Below, piece after piece: positions 11,926 through 13,051 of a stretch of DNA of 13,051 nucleotides. The position numbers and the translations under genes are program-made. The notes below the pieces were generated by a model. The model did not search any database. It was not told the origin of the DNA and was given only the letters and a program-made list of their open reading frames with translations. Position 1 is the stretch's first letter, and every line of letters starts with the position of its first letter. Source of the DNA: Dehalococcoidia bacterium (lineage in GTDB: Bacteria > Chloroflexota > Dehalococcoidia > Dehalococcoidales > JAUWZL01); NCBI GenBank assembly GCA_030615305.1, contig JAUWZL010000011.1:1-13051 (forward strand), in the 5' to 3' direction.

Positions 11926-13051
11926 ATGGCTCTAGAAAATAGGAGTCTGGTAACCATAGATGATTTATCCAATGGGGAAATAGAGGCGCTGTTTTCCCTA
12001 GCTGATGAGATGTCAGACTCAATGAATGAGCAACTTGGCCTATGCCGTGGCAAGATTATGGCCAGCCTGTTTTTTGAGCCAAGCACCAGAACACGCCTCT
12101 CATTTGAGGTAGCCATGCACCGACTCGGTGGTAGTGTCATAAGTGTAGTTGATATAAAGGCAACCTCGCTAGCTAAAGGCGAAAGCATTGCTGATATGGC
12201 GAAAGTGGTCGGCAGTTATGCTGATATAATTGTCATCCGCCACCCCTGGGAAGGAGCAGCTAAGGTAATTGCCGACTACGCGGGCGTCCCGGTGATAAAT
12301 GCTGGTGATGGAGGCCATGAACACCCTACGCAGACCTTGTGCGACCTGTATACCTTAAAGAAAGAGAGACAAACTCTCAAGGGTCTCAGGATCGCCCTTT
12401 GGGGAGACTTGAAGCATGGACGAACGATACACTCACTAACCTATGCCTTGGCCAGGTTTGGTGCAATCATCCATTTCCGTTCTGGACCAGGGCTTGAACT
12501 GCCGGAGTATGTTAAAAGGAAACTAGAGACAGAGTACACCGGCAGGTTAGAAAGGTACGAGAATCTGAATGGTGTACTGAAGGAAAGACCCTTCCCTCTG
12601 GATGCTATATACATAACGCCAGGTAGCCCGCATCAACTTGCCAATATACCTGATGTTAGCATTCAAATTGAGCTAAAGAAAGGGGTTGAAGCCCTTTATG
12701 TTACCCGACTTCAGATGGAAAGGCTTTCAGCTAAAGCCAAAGGAGAAGGACTGAAAGAAGACTACCCGGTAGTAGATAAGAAACTCCTGAAGGAAAAGGA
12801 GTTTGAGAAAACACTGGTTATGCACCCACTTCCTAGGGTTGATGAGTTAGCCCGAGAATTAGATGCTGACCCGAGAAGTATGTACTTCAAACAAGCGGCA
12901 CATGGGGTACCAGTTCGGATGGCACTAGTAGCCCTCCTACTGGGAGCTAAAGAAGTTTCTGTGCTAAGAGAAGACGATTCTTTTATCCAGAAGAGAGAGC
13001 ATCCACTGTATAAAAGGGATTACGGAGTCAAGTGCCCTAATCGAGATTGCG
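11926..13051 (+). CDS. pyrB: Aspartate carbamoyltransferase catalytic chain with C-terminal extension, cut by window edge
   Basis: ATCase makes N-carbamoyl-aspartate, the committed step of pyrimidine synthesis. My translation gives 375 residues before the window ends, already longer than the usual 305-310. Active-site markers are FFEPSTRTR (49-57), SLAKGE with K84, IRHP with R105, HEHPTQ (131-136), GDLKHGRTIHS (160-170), VTR with R261 and HPLPRVDE (300-307). Relative to E. coli numbering, residues are in step up to R166 but shifted by about 32 at R261, so an insertion lies between, around 225-255. After the normal end (about 348) the chain continues through REHPLYKRDYGVK into CPNRDC (370-375), closely resembling the first zinc knuckle of the PyrI regulatory chain. 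This suggests a fused zinc or regulatory domain beyond the window. The start at 11926 follows AAAGGGAG and the pyrR stop by one base. Confidence 0.96.
   Translation, partial: MALENRSLVTIDDLSNGEIEALFSLADEMSDSMNEQLGLCRGKIMASLFFEPSTRTRLSFEVAMHRLGGSVISVVDIKATSLAKGESIADMAKVVGSYADIIVIRHPWEGAAKVIADYAGVPVINAGDGGHEHPTQTLCDLYTLKKERQTLKGLRIALWGDLKHGRTIHSLTYALARFGAIIHFRSGPGLELPEYVKRKLETEYTGRLERYENLNGVLKERPFPLDAIYITPGSPHQLANIPDVSIQIELKKGVEALYVTRLQMERLSAKAKGEGLKEDYPVVDKKLLKEKEFEKTLVMHPLPRVDELARELDADPRSMYFKQAAHGVPVRMALVALLLGAKEVSVLREDDSFIQKREHPLYKRDYGVKCPNRDC

Noticed and set aside
11892..12188. Minus-strand open frame of 98 codons at the pyrR/pyrB junction
   Set aside because: It is antisense to the PyrB carbamoyl-phosphate-binding region and has no support as a gene.
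1..13051. CRISPR array, insertion sequence, prophage or tRNA
   Set aside because: I saw no spaced direct repeats, transposase-like frames, terminal inverted repeats or cloverleaf-like sequences.

Overview
The window is a compact bacterial chromosome segment of about average GC content, with short intergenic gaps and genes on both strands. The gene set is bacterial: an ArsR/Acr3 arsenic pair, a PyrR-type RNA attenuator, MutL, a PcrA/UvrD helicase and type I signal peptidase. Several small exported proteins resemble ones I associate with Dehalococcoidia-like Chloroflexota. That placement is an inference from protein style, not a database match, and is only moderately likely. No tRNA, rRNA, CRISPR array, insertion sequence or phage gene was seen. 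No gap between genes exceeds about 205 bases.

Layout. (1) 1-1037, minus: the N-terminal 345 residues of bifunctional riboflavin enzyme RibD, cut by the window edge. (2) 1101-3793, minus: a run of small envelope or exported-protein genes. In transcription order these are a 163-residue PH-like protein, a 30-codon small ORF with a strong ribosome site, a 220-residue membrane-anchored protein, a lipoprotein whose signal peptide is separated by a one-base frameshift, and a SIMPL-domain lipoprotein. The run ends in a good intrinsic terminator. (3) 3956-5642, plus: signal peptidase I, orotate phosphoribosyltransferase (pyrE, with no AUG, GUG or UUG start) and a membrane-anchored Holliday-junction-resolvase-like protein. 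(4) 5659-9537, minus: uvrD/pcrA followed three bases later by mutL, a DNA-repair operon convergent with block 3. (5) 9603-11130, plus: arsR and acr3 behind a consensus promoter with a palindromic operator, divergent from uvrD. (6) 11198-13051, plus: the pyr operon, with an extended -10 promoter, a complete PyrR attenuator, pyrR and pyrB. pyrB runs off the right edge.

How the genes work together. PyrR, bound to UMP, should stabilise the anti-antiterminator in the leader. That lets the terminator form just before pyrR and shuts down pyrR-pyrB when pyrimidines are plentiful. The terminator's 3' arm is also the ribosome binding site of pyrR, so transcription and translation may be switched together. 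pyrE sits apart, next to lepB, with its own very strong Shine-Dalgarno sequence and a non-standard start. ArsR should repress its own operon until arsenite or antimonite binds, releasing the Acr3 efflux pump; no arsenate reductase is nearby.

Most notable points: the non-canonical pyrE start, the PyrR attenuator that overlaps the ribosome site, an aspartate carbamoyltransferase that continues into a PyrI-like zinc motif and carries an internal insertion of about 30 residues, and the frameshifted lipoprotein in the uncharacterised envelope cluster. I found no clear evidence of a wholly new defence or mobile system.
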